A stretch of 64,000 bases of DNA, taken from Acidobacteriota bacterium (GTDB lineage Bacteria; Acidobacteriota; Terriglobia; Acidiferrales; UBA7541). The number at the start of each line of letters is the position of its first letter. Within the stretch, counting starts at the first letter, position 1. Shown piece by piece: positions 17,276 to 25,761 of this stretch. Under the pieces are notes generated by a model. It saw only the letters and a program-made list of their open reading frames with translations. It searched no databases and was not told where the DNA came from. The position numbers and the translations under genes are program-made. Location of the stretch: assembly GCA_003223325.1 (NCBI GenBank), contig QHYS01000023.1, positions 10,500-74,499 of the forward strand, in the 5' to 3' direction.

Positions 17276-17656
17276 ATGGCTACGCTGCCGTCCTGGGGCG
17301 AAAGTCACCAAGAGGATGAACCTTCGTCCGTGACAAAGTCCGCCGGCTCTCTCGAACCGACATTCCAGCGGACGGCAAGAATATGGTGGGCCTGGGTCTG
17401 GCGCTCCGTGCTTTTCGGCGGGGCCGCGGGCCTTTTCGGCAGCGTCATTTTGAGTCTTAGCGGCATCCTGGACCATCTTTCGGAAAGGGCCGGACAGTAC
17501 CTGAGCGCCGCAATTGGCATAGCGCTAGCCGTACCCGTGGGCATCTGGGTGTTCCAGATGGTCCTCGAAAAGGATTTCGGCGAATTTCGAATTCGCTTGG
17601 TCCCCAAGGCGCCGCCCTCCGCGTCTTCCTCACCATCTTTCGATCAATCGAGCTGA
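17276..17656 (+). CDS. Two-helix membrane protein, function unknown
   Basis: A 126-residue protein with a hydrophilic N-terminus, two strong membrane helices (VLFGGAAGLFGSVILSLSG and LSAAIGIALAVPVGIWVFQM) and a short tail. GGAGGA lies 8 nt before the ATG at 17276, clearly better than the upstream GTG-type starts. The tail after the second helix (VLEKDFGEFRIRLV) is cytoplasmic or periplasmic. No neighbour gives a functional hint. Confidence 0.7.
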   Translation: MATLPSWGESHQEDEPSSVTKSAGSLEPTFQRTARIWWAWVWRSVLFGGAAGLFGSVILSLSGILDHLSERAGQYLSAAIGIALAVPVGIWVFQMVLEKDFGEFRIRLVPKAPPSASSSPSFDQSS

Positions 17657-17810
17657 CGGCGCGTAGCAGCCGGTCGACTTCGGAAAGGGAGGCGCGGGGC
17701 ATGGCTGCGTTTTGCCGGCGGATCAGAATGCAAAGCGCGGCCCCTAACGCATACAGCGCGGCCAGGCGCTCGACGCTTTGCCCGGCAATGCGATTGTAGT
17801 TGGTGGTCAT
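17657..17810 (-). pseudogene. TMEM175-family (DUF1211) gene collapsed by an internal deletion
   Basis: From an ATG at 17810 the frame reads MTTNYNRIAGQSVERLAAL, the start of acidobacterial TMEM175-like channel proteins, which should continue with the SDGIFA-type first helix. Instead it runs directly into LYALGAALCIL, resembling a helix near the C-terminus of the same family. About 150-180 residues appear to be missing in frame. What follows (IRRQNAAMPRASLSEVDRLL) is not family-like. The intact protein would be a potassium-selective or related membrane channel; this remnant cannot be. Confidence 0.5.
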
Positions 17811-18126
17811 CTCTGTGTGGTGGGATTGTAGATTCAGGTATGAGCAAGTTGCAGCAGCGTGCTCCACGGCGCGCCCTGTTCGGGTCGAGGTGAGCCAAGC
17901 GTCCTCTAACTAGGCAAGGGCTTCGCCCTTGATATCCCTGCGGGATATGGAAGTCAGGAGTCCGAAGCCAGAATGGCAGACGCATAGGCGTTGAGCAAGC
18001 GGCTGACTTCTTCCAGTGAAGTTGTGAGGCTGCTCGTGTCGCCGTATCCAAGGTCGCCTTGGGGCCTGCCTCCCCAAGATCTCAACATAGCGTTTTCGCC
18101 CAGACAGCTCTTAAGGAGCCGCCCAT
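17811..18126. other. Intergenic region before the GloVer-repeat gene
   Basis: About 315 bp. A minus-strand frame at 17954-18190 ends in SLEEVSRLLNAYASAI, which resembles SLSEVDRLLRAVSS in the TMEM175 remnant, so a small duplication is possible. AAGGAG at the right edge is the ribosome-binding site of the next gene. Confidence 0.3.
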
Positions 18127-19308
18127 ATGAAGCGCGTTCTGTTTCTGCTGTTACTGTTATCTCTGGCCCCCACGGTCCATGCCCAATCATTCAAGATTGC
18201 TGAACTCTTTGGATTTTCGTGTCCCAATGGCCTTTGCCCCGACGGCAGCCAGCCCCACGTCCTGATCCAGAGTTCGGACGGCAATTTCTATGGCGTCGCA
18301 GAACCGACAATTTTTAAGCTCACCGCCACCGGCCAGGTGACTGTGCTATACACGTTTCAGCAAGACAAGAACACTGGCTTGTACGATCAAGGCCACCTCC
18401 CCGTTGCTCTGGTCGAAGGTAGCGATGGGCTTCTGTACGGCCTCAACTCGTATGGCGGCCCCAACCCCGACAGTTCAGGAAACCTTTTCCAGATCAGTAA
18501 GATGGGAACCGGCTTCCAGGTTCTGCAAACGTTCTGCACCAGTTGCACGGCGGGCTCGTTTCCAAACAACCTCACGGCGGGGAGCGATGGAATTATGTAC
18601 GGGACTACTGAAGCGGGTGGATTTATTTCGTCAACAGTCTGCCAAAATCTTGGCTGCGGCGTCGTATTCCGCGTGACGCCTCCCGGAACATGCACTGTTC
18701 TACATGCTTTAGATGGTACGAAAGAAGCAAACTATCCCCTCGGCGTGATTCTGGCGTCGGATGGAACCTTGTATGGAACGACGGGCAATTCCAATCCCGG
18801 GACGGTTTTCCGCGTCAGTCCAACCAATGGTCAGTTCAAGACCATTTACAGCTTCCCGAGCAGCGTATTTCCCGTAAACAGGCTCACTCAATACTCCAAC
18901 GGCACCCTCTACGGAGTGTCGCGCTCCTCCGTCGCTCGAAGCTTCAGCCTTTTCTCCAGCACGCTGACGGGCTCTGTTAAGAATCTGGCGGCGCTCCCGA
19001 TCCCCTTCGTCAGGGGGCAAGACGTCGGTCCACTATTGCAGGCGACCGATGGCAATTTGTGGACCACCGCCATCTATAACATTACGGGATATGTGAATAA
19101 TTTTGGTACGGTCTTCGCGGTAAGCAGCGGCGGCGCTGCGGTGCACCAGTTGCCGCTCAGCGGAACGAATGGCGCTAACCCTCTGGCTGGCGTGATCCAG
19201 GCCACCGACGGCACGCTTTACGGAACCGCGAGTGCCCAGGGCACGGATGCACATGGCAATCCGGCCTTTGGCACGGTCCTCACTATCGCCGGCCTTCCGG
19301 CCAAATGA
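18127..19308 (+). CDS. Secreted GloVer-repeat protein
   Basis: A 393-residue exported protein with signal peptide VLFLLLLLSLAPTVHA. It consists of repeats of about 45-55 residues with a core of the form (L/V)(I/V)-(G/A)-DG-LYG--...-G-(V/L)F-(I/V), e.g. LVEGSDGLLYGLNSYGG, LTAGSDGIMYGTTEAGG, ILASDGTLYGTTG, IQATDGTLYGTASAQG. This is the Gloeobacter/Verrucomicrobia (GloVer) tandem repeat, probably a beta-propeller. AAGGAG is 8-9 nt before the ATG. Function is unknown; extracellular. Confidence 0.85.
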   Translation: MKRVLFLLLLLSLAPTVHAQSFKIAELFGFSCPNGLCPDGSQPHVLIQSSDGNFYGVAEPTIFKLTATGQVTVLYTFQQDKNTGLYDQGHLPVALVEGSDGLLYGLNSYGGPNPDSSGNLFQISKMGTGFQVLQTFCTSCTAGSFPNNLTAGSDGIMYGTTEAGGFISSTVCQNLGCGVVFRVTPPGTCTVLHALDGTKEANYPLGVILASDGTLYGTTGNSNPGTVFRVSPTNGQFKTIYSFPSSVFPVNRLTQYSNGTLYGVSRSSVARSFSLFSSTLTGSVKNLAALPIPFVRGQDVGPLLQATDGNLWTTAIYNITGYVNNFGTVFAVSSGGAAVHQLPLSGTNGANPLAGVIQATDGTLYGTASAQGTDAHGNPAFGTVLTIAGLPAK

Positions 19309-19374
19309 CGGCAGCGTCTACTTGCCTTCTTCGCTGAGCGTCATACCACCAGGATGCCGACGCTCAGCGCGCTT

Positions 19375-19471
19375 TTTCTCGCAGGAAAGCAAAGGGAGTT
19401 TCTTCGCGCGATTTCACAAAGATGGGAAAGCACCCTCAGGCTCTTTCGCGCGTGGCGTTCAGAATGACACT
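19375..19471. repeat. Dispersed repeat, copy 4
   Basis: Closely resembles 9247-9312: GTTTCTTCGCGCGA, TTTCACAAAG-TGGGAAAGCACCCT, then GGCGTTCAGAATGACAC. It fills most of the gap between the GloVer gene and the two-component pair. Confidence 0.6.
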
Positions 19472-19526
19472 TGAGATCAGACGCGCGCGAGTGGAGGATG
19501 TAGAATGAACCCAGGGCGAGCCGGCC

Positions 19527-20357
19527 ATGCGCATTCTCCTGGTGGAAGACGATCCGCGAATCGCTAATTTCGTGGCCAAGGGGCTGCGCGAGCAGGCCTA
19601 TGCCGTGGACGTGGCCGCGACCGGCGAGGATGCGCTGTATCAGGCCTCCATCAACACCTACGATCTCGCCATTCTCGACGTGATGATTCCCGCGCCGGAT
19701 GGCTTCGAGGTTTGCCGGCGCTTGCGCAAGTCCGGCTTGCTCCTTCCCATCCTGATGCTCACCGCGCGCGATGCCACCGACGACCGCGTGCATGGCCTCG
19801 ATACCGGCGCAGACGACTATCTCACCAAGCCCTTCGAATTTCGGGAGCTGCTGGCGCGGCTGCGCGCGCTCTTGCGTCGTTCGGGCGAATTGCGGCCGCA
19901 TCGGATAGCGGTCGAGGATCTGGTGCTGGACACCGCGGCGCAGGCGGCGGCGCGCGGCGGAAGGCAGATTCCGCTGACGACGAAAGAGTACGCGCTGCTC
20001 GAATATCTGGCTCGCAATGCGGGCCGTGTGGTCGGGCGCGAAGAAATTTCCGAGCATGTGTGGGACGAGACCTTCGACCCATTCACCAATACCATCGAAG
20101 TGTACGTAAATCGATTGCGGCGCAAAATTGATGAGCGCGCGGCCAAGCCGCTGATTCACACGCGGCGCGGCGCCGGATACATGCTGGGCTCGCCGGAGAC
20201 TAACAGCGCAACGGCAGCTGGCGCTGCGCGAGATGAGGCAGAAGCTGGCGGCGCTGAGCGCGGCTCGGGCTGGCGCAGCGAATCGCGCAAAAGAACGGCA
20301 ACGACCTCCGCGAATCCGGCAGCGATTCGGCGCGGGGCAGGGAAGAAGCATGTTTGA
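19527..20357 (+). CDS. OmpR/PhoB-family response regulator
   Basis: A 276-residue DNA-binding regulator. The receiver has D8/D9, phosphoacceptor D51 (DLAILDVMIPAPDGFE) and the lysine in DDYLTKPFE. The winged-helix output domain is at about 125-225 (LTTKEYALLEYLARNAGRVV, VYVNRLRRKID, GYMLG). An unusual Ala/Arg/Glu-rich tail of about 45 residues follows. Its stop overlaps the start of the downstream histidine kinase by eight bases, so the two form a cognate pair with coupled translation. Confidence 0.93.
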   Translation: MRILLVEDDPRIANFVAKGLREQAYAVDVAATGEDALYQASINTYDLAILDVMIPAPDGFEVCRRLRKSGLLLPILMLTARDATDDRVHGLDTGADDYLTKPFEFRELLARLRALLRRSGELRPHRIAVEDLVLDTAAQAAARGGRQIPLTTKEYALLEYLARNAGRVVGREEISEHVWDETFDPFTNTIEVYVNRLRRKIDERAAKPLIHTRRGAGYMLGSPETNSATAAGAARDEAEAGGAERGSGWRSESRKRTATTSANPAAIRRGAGKKHV

Positions 20358-21909
20358 TTCGGTACGCGTTCGTCTGACGCTATGGTACACGGGCGTGCTC
20401 GCGCTCGTGTTGGTGTGCCTCTCCGCGGGGACGTATTGGCTGGTCGAGCGCACCGCCGAGCAGCGCACGTTTATTTCGCTGGCGGAAATTTCCCAGGGCT
20501 TCCTCACCACGCTGCAATCGGAATACAAAGACCAGCTCAAAGAAAGAACGGGACTCGAGGCTCTGCACGCTGCGGCGCAGGAATCCGTGGACGAGTTTCG
20601 GCTGCGTGATCATCGCTTTGCCGTGCTCGATTCCGCTGGCAACGTCCTGGCGGAAAACCAGGCGCTGCCTGCACCACGCGAACCGGCCGGAGCCGCTTCG
20701 CAGCGGGAAATCCCAGGCGCAGTTCTGCGCAATCTGGTCGCGGGTACCGCCGGAGCGCCGCGCCGGTTGCAAGACCTCACGTTGGGAGACGAGCATTTTC
20801 GCGCGCGCGTCCTGGAGGCCGAAGTGGGCGGCTCGTGGATCAACATCGTGACCCTGCAGTCGATCGAAGGCGAGCGCTTCCTGCTCGAGGACATTCGTGA
20901 AACGCTGCTCTGGGTGATTCCCATTACGCTTGCGATCGCGAGCGCTGGCGGCTATTTTCTGGCGCGCAAGAGCCTTGCTCCAGTGGTGGCCATGAGCGAA
21001 AAAGCTGCGCTCATGGGCGCGCAGAACCTGCACGAGCGCCTGCCGGTTCTGAACCCGCGCGATGAACTCGGCTATCTCGCGAGCACGTTCAACGGCCTGC
21101 TCGAACGGCTGAATCATTCCTTCGAGCAGCAGCGGCGATTCATGGCCGACGCGTCGCACGAGCTGCGTTCGCCCGTTTCCATTATTCGCGGCGAAGCGGA
21201 AGTGGCGCTTTCTCAGGTGCGTTCGCCGGAGGAATATCGAGAATCGCTGGCCATCGCACTCGATGAAGCGCGTCGGCTCTCGCAGATCGTGGACGATCTC
21301 TTCACGCTGGCCCGCGCCGATGCGGGCGAATATCCATTGCGTCCGCGCGATTTTTATCTCGAGGAACTCGCCGCCGATTGTGTTCACGCGGCGCGTAGCA
21401 TGGCTGCGGCGCACGGTATCACGCTCACCTACGAGCCCGATGGCGAGATGCCCATCCACGCTGACGAAGCGCTGGTTCGGCGACTCGCCATGAATCTGCT
21501 CGATAACGCCATCAAGTACACGCCCGAGGGTGGGAAGATCAACGTCGCCTGCCAGCGTCGAGGCGCAGATTACTCGCTGATGGTGCGGGATAGCGGACCC
21601 GGCATTCCCGTCGAGGCGCAGCAGAAGATTTTCGAGCGATTCTTTCGCCTCGATCCGGCCCGCACGCATTCGGGCCGCGAGAATTCCGGCGCGCCCGAGA
21701 CGGCTGCGTCCGCGACGGCGGGGGCCGGGCTGGGGCTGGCCATCGCCCGCTGGATTACCGAGGCGCATCACGGCCGGCTGACGCTTGTGCGGTCGGATGC
21801 TTCCGGCAGTGTCTTTGCGGCGTATCTACCCGCAAACGGCGCTGCAGGCGAGGAGCCGGAAGCTGCGCTTGCGAAGCACGAACGCACGGCTGAACGCACG
21901 GGGACCTAA
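20350..21909 (+). CDS. Sensor histidine kinase (HAMP, HisKA, HATPase)
   Basis: A 519-residue inner-membrane kinase. TM1 is at about 11-32, a periplasmic sensor region of about 150 residues follows, then TM2 at about 185-205, HAMP, HisKA with the phospho-histidine in MADASHELRSPVS (about 270) and an HATPase domain with N-box NLLDNAIKYTPEGG, DSGPGIP and GLGLAIARWI. The arrangement is that of CusS/heavy-metal-type kinases, but the signal is unknown. The frame is open upstream from 20233; I chose ATG 20350 because the hydrophobic N-terminus begins there and GGAAG precedes it. It phosphorylates the regulator just upstream. Confidence 0.93.
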   Translation: MFDSVRVRLTLWYTGVLALVLVCLSAGTYWLVERTAEQRTFISLAEISQGFLTTLQSEYKDQLKERTGLEALHAAAQESVDEFRLRDHRFAVLDSAGNVLAENQALPAPREPAGAASQREIPGAVLRNLVAGTAGAPRRLQDLTLGDEHFRARVLEAEVGGSWINIVTLQSIEGERFLLEDIRETLLWVIPITLAIASAGGYFLARKSLAPVVAMSEKAALMGAQNLHERLPVLNPRDELGYLASTFNGLLERLNHSFEQQRRFMADASHELRSPVSIIRGEAEVALSQVRSPEEYRESLAIALDEARRLSQIVDDLFTLARADAGEYPLRPRDFYLEELAADCVHAARSMAAAHGITLTYEPDGEMPIHADEALVRRLAMNLLDNAIKYTPEGGKINVACQRRGADYSLMVRDSGPGIPVEAQQKIFERFFRLDPARTHSGRENSGAPETAASATAGAGLGLAIARWITEAHHGRLTLVRSDASGSVFAAYLPANGAAGEEPEAALAKHERTAERTGT

Positions 21910-21958
21910 GTCCGTCCAATCTGTCGCTTGCGTTATATTCTTGGCCAATCGCCAAGAC

Positions 21959-22022
21959 TTGACTCGTGTCCCCTCGCTGTTAATCCTACGTTTATCTGGA
22001 ATTCTGCACTCTCGCCCCCAGA
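21959..22022 (+). promoter_or_regulatory. Putative promoter element shared with 24116-24179
   Basis: TTGACT, 16 nt, TAATCC, then CGTTTATCT and, 10-12 nt later, CTCGCC and CAGAT. The gap before the PepSY gene holds TTGCCC, 16 nt, TAATCG, CGTTTATCT, TCTCGCC and CAGAT with the same spacing. Both precede genes for exported proteins. Conservation of spacing and of the downstream block suggests a shared promoter with a binding site. Confidence 0.45.
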
Positions 22023-22051
22023 TCCCTCGAACTAGATCGAGAGGCTAGGCT

Positions 22052-22827
22052 CATGGCTTTCCTAACAAGCGTGGCGAGACGAATGCAAAACGTACTGGTG
22101 TTGGCCGTGGCCGGTGCCGCTCGAGCGCAGTGGCTCAACATCCCCCTTTCCGGAAACACCTCGGACGCAAGATGGCAAACCTAACCTATTGGCACCGACT
22201 CCAAGAGCGCCAGATGGGAAGCCGGAGCTCTCCGGCATCTGGCACGCCGATAGCTACCGTTACGTCGGTAATCTCGCCGGCGAAGGCATCGACGTTCCCA
22301 TGCGTCCATCGGCCGCAGCCCTTTACAAGCAGCGCCAGAACAGGTGGGGCGCAGATAACCCGCAGTTGCACTGCCTGCCGCATAGCGTGCCGGATGCCAT
22401 GCTGGTTTCGGACATCCCGTTCAAGATCATCCAGACGCTGCGGGAAACCGTGGTGCTCTACGAGGAATTCAATCAGCATCGGCAAATTTTCACTGACGGC
22501 CGCACGCTGCCGGAAGACCCCAATCCCTCGTGGTTCGGGTATTCGGTCGGGAAATGGGAAGGTGGCACATTTGTGGTAGAAGTGGCCGGCTTCAAAGAAG
22601 GTAGCTGGCTGGATAACGGTGGTCACCCGCATACGGAGGCGTTGCACATCACCGAACGCTACCGACGTCCCAATTTCGGAAGTTTGGATCTGGACGTTAC
22701 GGTGAATGATCCCGGCGCATATCTTAAGCCATGGAACGCTGCGACGATTCATTTCAAATTGCTTCCGGACACCGAGCTCATCGAACATCTGCGTGAAACG
22801 AAAGAGACGCGGAACACTTACAAATAA
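22052..22827 (+). pseudogene. Exported DUF-type protein (paralogue of 29417-30430) with a frameshift after the signal peptide
   Basis: From ATG 22052 the frame gives a signal peptide (NVLVLAVAGAARAQ) and WLNIPL, then runs into a stop. The mature sequence continues in another frame as PRTQDGKPNLLAPTPRAPDG and a ~200-residue domain (RQIFTDGRTLPEDPNPSWFG, SVGKWEGGTFVVEVAGF, HTEALHITERYRR). One base appears to be missing in the CCCCC tract near 22143. A GTG at 22114 could start a protein without a signal peptide. The same domain occurs at 29417-30430, and such genes often stand next to DUF6152 genes, as here. Function is unknown. A sequencing error in the homopolymer is a real possibility. Confidence 0.7.
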
Positions 22828-22908
22828 GCAGCGATAAGTAGTGGGAATCCAGGTCGACTCTCGCAGGGTGGTAAAGCGTCAATTTATCTGAATAGGAGAG
22901 GTTGAGCG

Positions 22909-23310
22909 ATGAAAACAACATTGGCGGTTTGCGTTGCTGCTATCGGGTTGCTTTGGAGTGCAGGGCCAGCGTTCGCACACCATGCGTTTACGGCGGAATT
23001 CGACGCCTCCAAACCGATCAAGATGACGGGCACGGTCACGAAATTCGAGTGGACCAATCCTCACGCCTGGTTTTACATCGATGTCAAAAACGACGCTGGT
23101 ACAGTGACGAATTGGGGATTCGAGATGAACAGTCCCAACACGCTCTTGAGGAATGGCTGGAGGCGGAACTCGCTGAAACCTGGCGACGTCAGCACCGTAG
23201 AAGCCTTTGGCGCCAGAGACGGGAGCCACATTGGAAACGCAAAAGCCGTCACTCTGGCCAGCACCGGTCAGAAATTGTTTGCGGCCCCAAATCAGGGACA
23301 GGGACAATAA
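22909..23310 (+). CDS. DUF6152 family exported protein
   Basis: A 133-residue protein with signal peptide TTLAVCVAAIGLLWSAGPAFA followed directly by HHAFTAEFD. The core is typical of DUF6152: KPIKMTGTVTKFEWTNPHAW, IDVKND, NWGFEMNSPNTLLRNGW, RRNSLKPGD. AGGAGAGG precedes the ATG. The family is frequent in Acidobacteria and Proteobacteria and periplasmic; no function is established. It follows the related exported gene at 22052-22827 and lies 3 bp before the methionine aminopeptidase gene. Confidence 0.9.
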   Translation: MKTTLAVCVAAIGLLWSAGPAFAHHAFTAEFDASKPIKMTGTVTKFEWTNPHAWFYIDVKNDAGTVTNWGFEMNSPNTLLRNGWRRNSLKPGDVSTVEAFGARDGSHIGNAKAVTLASTGQKLFAAPNQGQGQ

Positions 23311-23313
23311 GGC

Positions 23314-24057
23314 TTGCATGTCCATCAATCGCCCGAAGAACTCGAAGGGCTGCGCGCCGCAGGCCACATTGTGCGCCGCATGATCGAGGCAATCAAGCAA
23401 CGCGTTCGTCCCGGCGTCACCACCCGCGAGCTCGATCAGGCTGGCGCCCGCGTGATGCGCCGGCACGGCGCGCGACCCGCGCCGTCCCTGGTTTATGGCT
23501 TTCCCGGAGCCAGCGGTATCAGCGTGAGTGAGGAGGCCGTGCATGGCGTTCCGAGCGGCCGCGCGCTTTGCGACGGCGACCTGGTAAAGCTGGATGTGAC
23601 GGTGGAAAAAGATGGCGTCATGGCCGATGCCGCGGAGACTATCGCCGTGGGGCATGCGCCGCCGGAACTCTTGAGTTTGATTGCCTGCGCCGAACGCGCC
23701 TTCGCGAAAGCTGCGAGCGTTGCGCGCGCCGGAACTTGCGTGCGAGAGATCGGCCGCGCAGTGGAGCGGGAAGTCTGGTCGAGTCATTTCTCCGTGGTTC
23801 GCGAGCTGGGCGGCCACGGTATGGGCCGCACAATTCATGAAGAGCCGAGCGCGCCCAATTTCGACGATCCTGCCGCGCACCAGATTTTGACTGCGGGCCT
23901 CGTGATCATGATCGAGCCCATTATCGCCGTTGGTTCCGGCAGCGTCGTTTTGGGGCACGACGGCTGGACCCTGCGCACAGCGGACCGTCGCCACTCAGCG
24001 CATTACGAGCACACGCTGGTCGTCACCGATCGCGAGCCGATCCTGCTCACCGCGTAG
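23314..24057 (+). CDS. map: Methionine aminopeptidase, type I
   Basis: A 247-residue metallo-enzyme that removes N-terminal methionine. All five metal ligands are in place: Asp in VKLDVTVEKDG, Asp in MADAAET, His in GGHGMGRTIHEEP, Glu in IMIEPII and Glu in HYEHTLVV. The frame starts with TTG 23314 (an ATG overlapping at 23319 is in another frame), and the ribosome-binding site is poor; three bases separate it from the DUF6152 stop, so it may be read by re-initiation. It is not in the usual secY-infA context, so it is probably an accessory copy. Confidence 0.92.
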   Translation: MHVHQSPEELEGLRAAGHIVRRMIEAIKQRVRPGVTTRELDQAGARVMRRHGARPAPSLVYGFPGASGISVSEEAVHGVPSGRALCDGDLVKLDVTVEKDGVMADAAETIAVGHAPPELLSLIACAERAFAKAASVARAGTCVREIGRAVEREVWSSHFSVVRELGGHGMGRTIHEEPSAPNFDDPAAHQILTAGLVIMIEPIIAVGSGSVVLGHDGWTLRTADRRHSAHYEHTLVVTDREPILLTA

Positions 24058-24115
24058 AAGTAAACCTCGCATCATCTGTAGATTCCGGTAAATTGCGCGA
24101 CGAACCCGTAGGAAC

Positions 24116-24179
24116 TTGCCCGCTTCGTCGCGCCTATTAATCGTGCGTTTATCTCCGGCTCTGTATTCTCGCCTCAGAT
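24116..24179 (+). promoter_or_regulatory. Putative promoter element shared with 21959-22022
   Basis: TTGCCC, 16 nt, TAATCG, CGTTTATCT, then TCTCGCC and CAGAT, in the same order and almost the same spacing as upstream of the exported gene at 22052. It lies 90-150 nt before the PepSY gene. Confidence 0.45.
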
Positions 24180-24267
24180 GGAAGGCAAACTGGCTGACGC
24201 TCCGATGGGGCTGACTGCAGGAGCGGCCCTCAAACCGAGAGCGTCAGCCCAAAAAAGGAGAGAGTCC

Positions 24268-24651
24268 ATGAAACGAGCCAAGATTTTCGCTGCATTAATT
24301 TATGCGATGCTGGTGATGGGAACGATGACCTTTGTGCATTTCCCCGAATTGCAGGCGGACCAAGCGCAGGCTAAAATTGGGCCCGAACAGGCGCGCACAA
24401 CGGCGCTGCGGGCGGTCCCCGGGACGGTCCAGGCTGCCGAACTCGAAACCGAGCATGGCCGGCTGGTGTATTCGTACGAGATCGTGCGTCCGGGACATCG
24501 CGGCATCACAGAAGTAAACGTGAGCGCGATGGACGGCTCGATTGTGAATATGCATCGCGCTCACGCTGCGAAAGGCCGACGGACGGAGCAATGCCAAAAC
24601 ATCAGTTCCCGCAACTCATCGGAACCTACTGTAAGGGCAGGACTTTGTTAA
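24268..24651 (+). CDS. PepSY-domain protein
   Basis: A 127-residue exported or membrane-anchored protein. A hydrophobic N-terminal segment (IFAALIYAMLVMGTMTFV) is followed by a PepSY domain: IGPEQARTTALRAVPGTVQA, ELETEHGRLVYSYEI and EVNVSAMDGSIVNMHRAHA. PepSY domains occur in protease inhibitors and periplasmic regulators. AGGAGAG lies before ATG 24268; the frame is open further upstream but without family-like sequence. The last 25 residues (GRRTEQCQNISSRNSSEP) are unlike the family and may be a changed C-terminus. Confidence 0.8.
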   Translation: MKRAKIFAALIYAMLVMGTMTFVHFPELQADQAQAKIGPEQARTTALRAVPGTVQAAELETEHGRLVYSYEIVRPGHRGITEVNVSAMDGSIVNMHRAHAAKGRRTEQCQNISSRNSSEPTVRAGLC

Positions 24652-24822
24652 GCGACGAAAGCTCCGAGAGATGGCTCGCAAAAACTCGCTCGGGACGCCG
24701 ATCCTTGCCGGATCGGCGTTTTCGCCGCCCTCGGCTGCCGCTGGAGCCGTGAGGCCGTGAGGCGGCCATATTGCAGCGTGCGCAGAGCCGGGAGTATGCT
24801 GCGGGCGCACCAAGGGGGGCCG

Positions 24823-25101
24823 ATGCCAAAGTATCTGATCGAGCGTGAGATTCCGGGAGCCGGGCAGATGTCGCCGCAACAGCTTCAAGCCGTTGCTGAG
24901 AAATCGTGCTCAGTGCTGCGCAACCTGGGCCCGCAAATCCAATGGGTACACAGCTATGTTACCGACAACAAGATCTATTGCGTGTACATCGCGCCGAACG
25001 AGCAGATGGTGCGGGAGCACGCTCGTCAGGGCGGCTTCCCCGCCAATCGCGTGTCGCGGATCGATTCGGTGATCGATCCGACCACGTCGGAGAAAACTTA
25101 G
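24823..25101 (+). CDS. DUF4242 family protein
   Basis: A 92-residue ferredoxin-like alpha/beta protein. Residues PKYLIEREIPGAGQMSPQQL and QWVHSYVTDNKIYCVYIAPN are typical of DUF4242, a family with a nickel-binding member in Streptomyces. AAGGGGGG precedes ATG 24823. It is followed about 100 nt later by another small alpha/beta-barrel protein on the same strand. Role unknown. Confidence 0.85.
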   Translation: MPKYLIEREIPGAGQMSPQQLQAVAEKSCSVLRNLGPQIQWVHSYVTDNKIYCVYIAPNEQMVREHARQGGFPANRVSRIDSVIDPTTSEKT

Positions 25102-25199
25102 CAAACAAGCAATCTCCGCGCCCTCGTAATGCTTTAGCCGCCCCATAGAGTTGTGTCGGCCTGCGTCTGCACAATGGCATGATACCAAGGAGGAGGCAC

Positions 25200-25496
25200 A
25201 TGATCGTGGTGCGGGACGTCTTCCAGATCGAGCCCGAAAAGATGAAGCAAGCCAAAGACGAAATCAAGCAGCACCGGCAGCTCACCGCGCCGCTGGGTTA
25301 TCGCCTGGCACGCGTGATGACAGACCTGAGCGGCGACTTCTACACGCTTGTGTTTGAAAGCGAATTTGCCAGCCTGGCCGACTACGAAAAGGCACTCAAG
25401 AACATCTTGGCCGATAAAGGCTGGCAAGCGTCCTATGGGCGATTGCGCAAGATGATTCGTAGCGGTCGGCGCGAAATCTATACCGTCGTGGATTAA
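25200..25496 (+). CDS. NIPSNAP-like dimeric alpha-beta barrel protein
   Basis: A 98-residue protein. MIVVRDVFQIEPEKMKQAKD, a central RLARVMTDLSGDFYTLVFE strand pair and a final GRREIYTVV fit a ferredoxin-like dimeric barrel of the NIPSNAP or ABM type. AGGAGG lies 5 nt before the ATG. Such proteins are often small monooxygenases or binding proteins; I see no catalytic signature. Confidence 0.7.
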   Translation: MIVVRDVFQIEPEKMKQAKDEIKQHRQLTAPLGYRLARVMTDLSGDFYTLVFESEFASLADYEKALKNILADKGWQASYGRLRKMIRSGRREIYTVVD

Positions 25497-25512
25497 AGTA
25501 AAAAGTACCGGC

Positions 25513-25758
25513 GTGGTTTGGAGAAATCGCCGTGGTCGTAGACGTATCATGCGGACGGCGAGTGGGCCCTTCCCCATGGAGACCACCTATGAGTGGGAAT
25601 CCGTGGACGCGAGGAGTACGCGGAGGATGCTGCGGTATCGGAGGAATCCCGCGGGCTTTTCGCGGCTGGCAGCTCCATTCATGGAATTTGCCATGCGCCG
25701 GGCAAACCGCAAGGACTTGGCGCGATTGAAGGGCATTCTGGAAACGCCGGGGCGATAG
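25513..25758 (+). pseudogene. SRPBCC-family fragment (C-terminal half only)
   Basis: The frame contains MRTASGPFPMETTYEWESVD and GFSRLAAPFMEFAMRRANRK, which match the C-terminal half of SRPBCC (polyketide cyclase-like) proteins. About 70 N-terminal residues that should precede IMRTASGPFP are absent; the upstream sequence is not family-like. The helix-grip fold would be incomplete, so I call it a remnant. It lies 3 nt before the monooxygenase gene. Confidence 0.6.
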
Positions 25759-25761
25759 CGA

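Noticed and set aside
19341-21771. Two long minus-strand frames opposite the two-component pair
   Set aside because: Both mirror the OmpR regulator and histidine kinase, which have complete motifs.
22879-23994. 371-codon minus-strand frame
   Set aside because: Antisense of the DUF6152 and methionine aminopeptidase genes.
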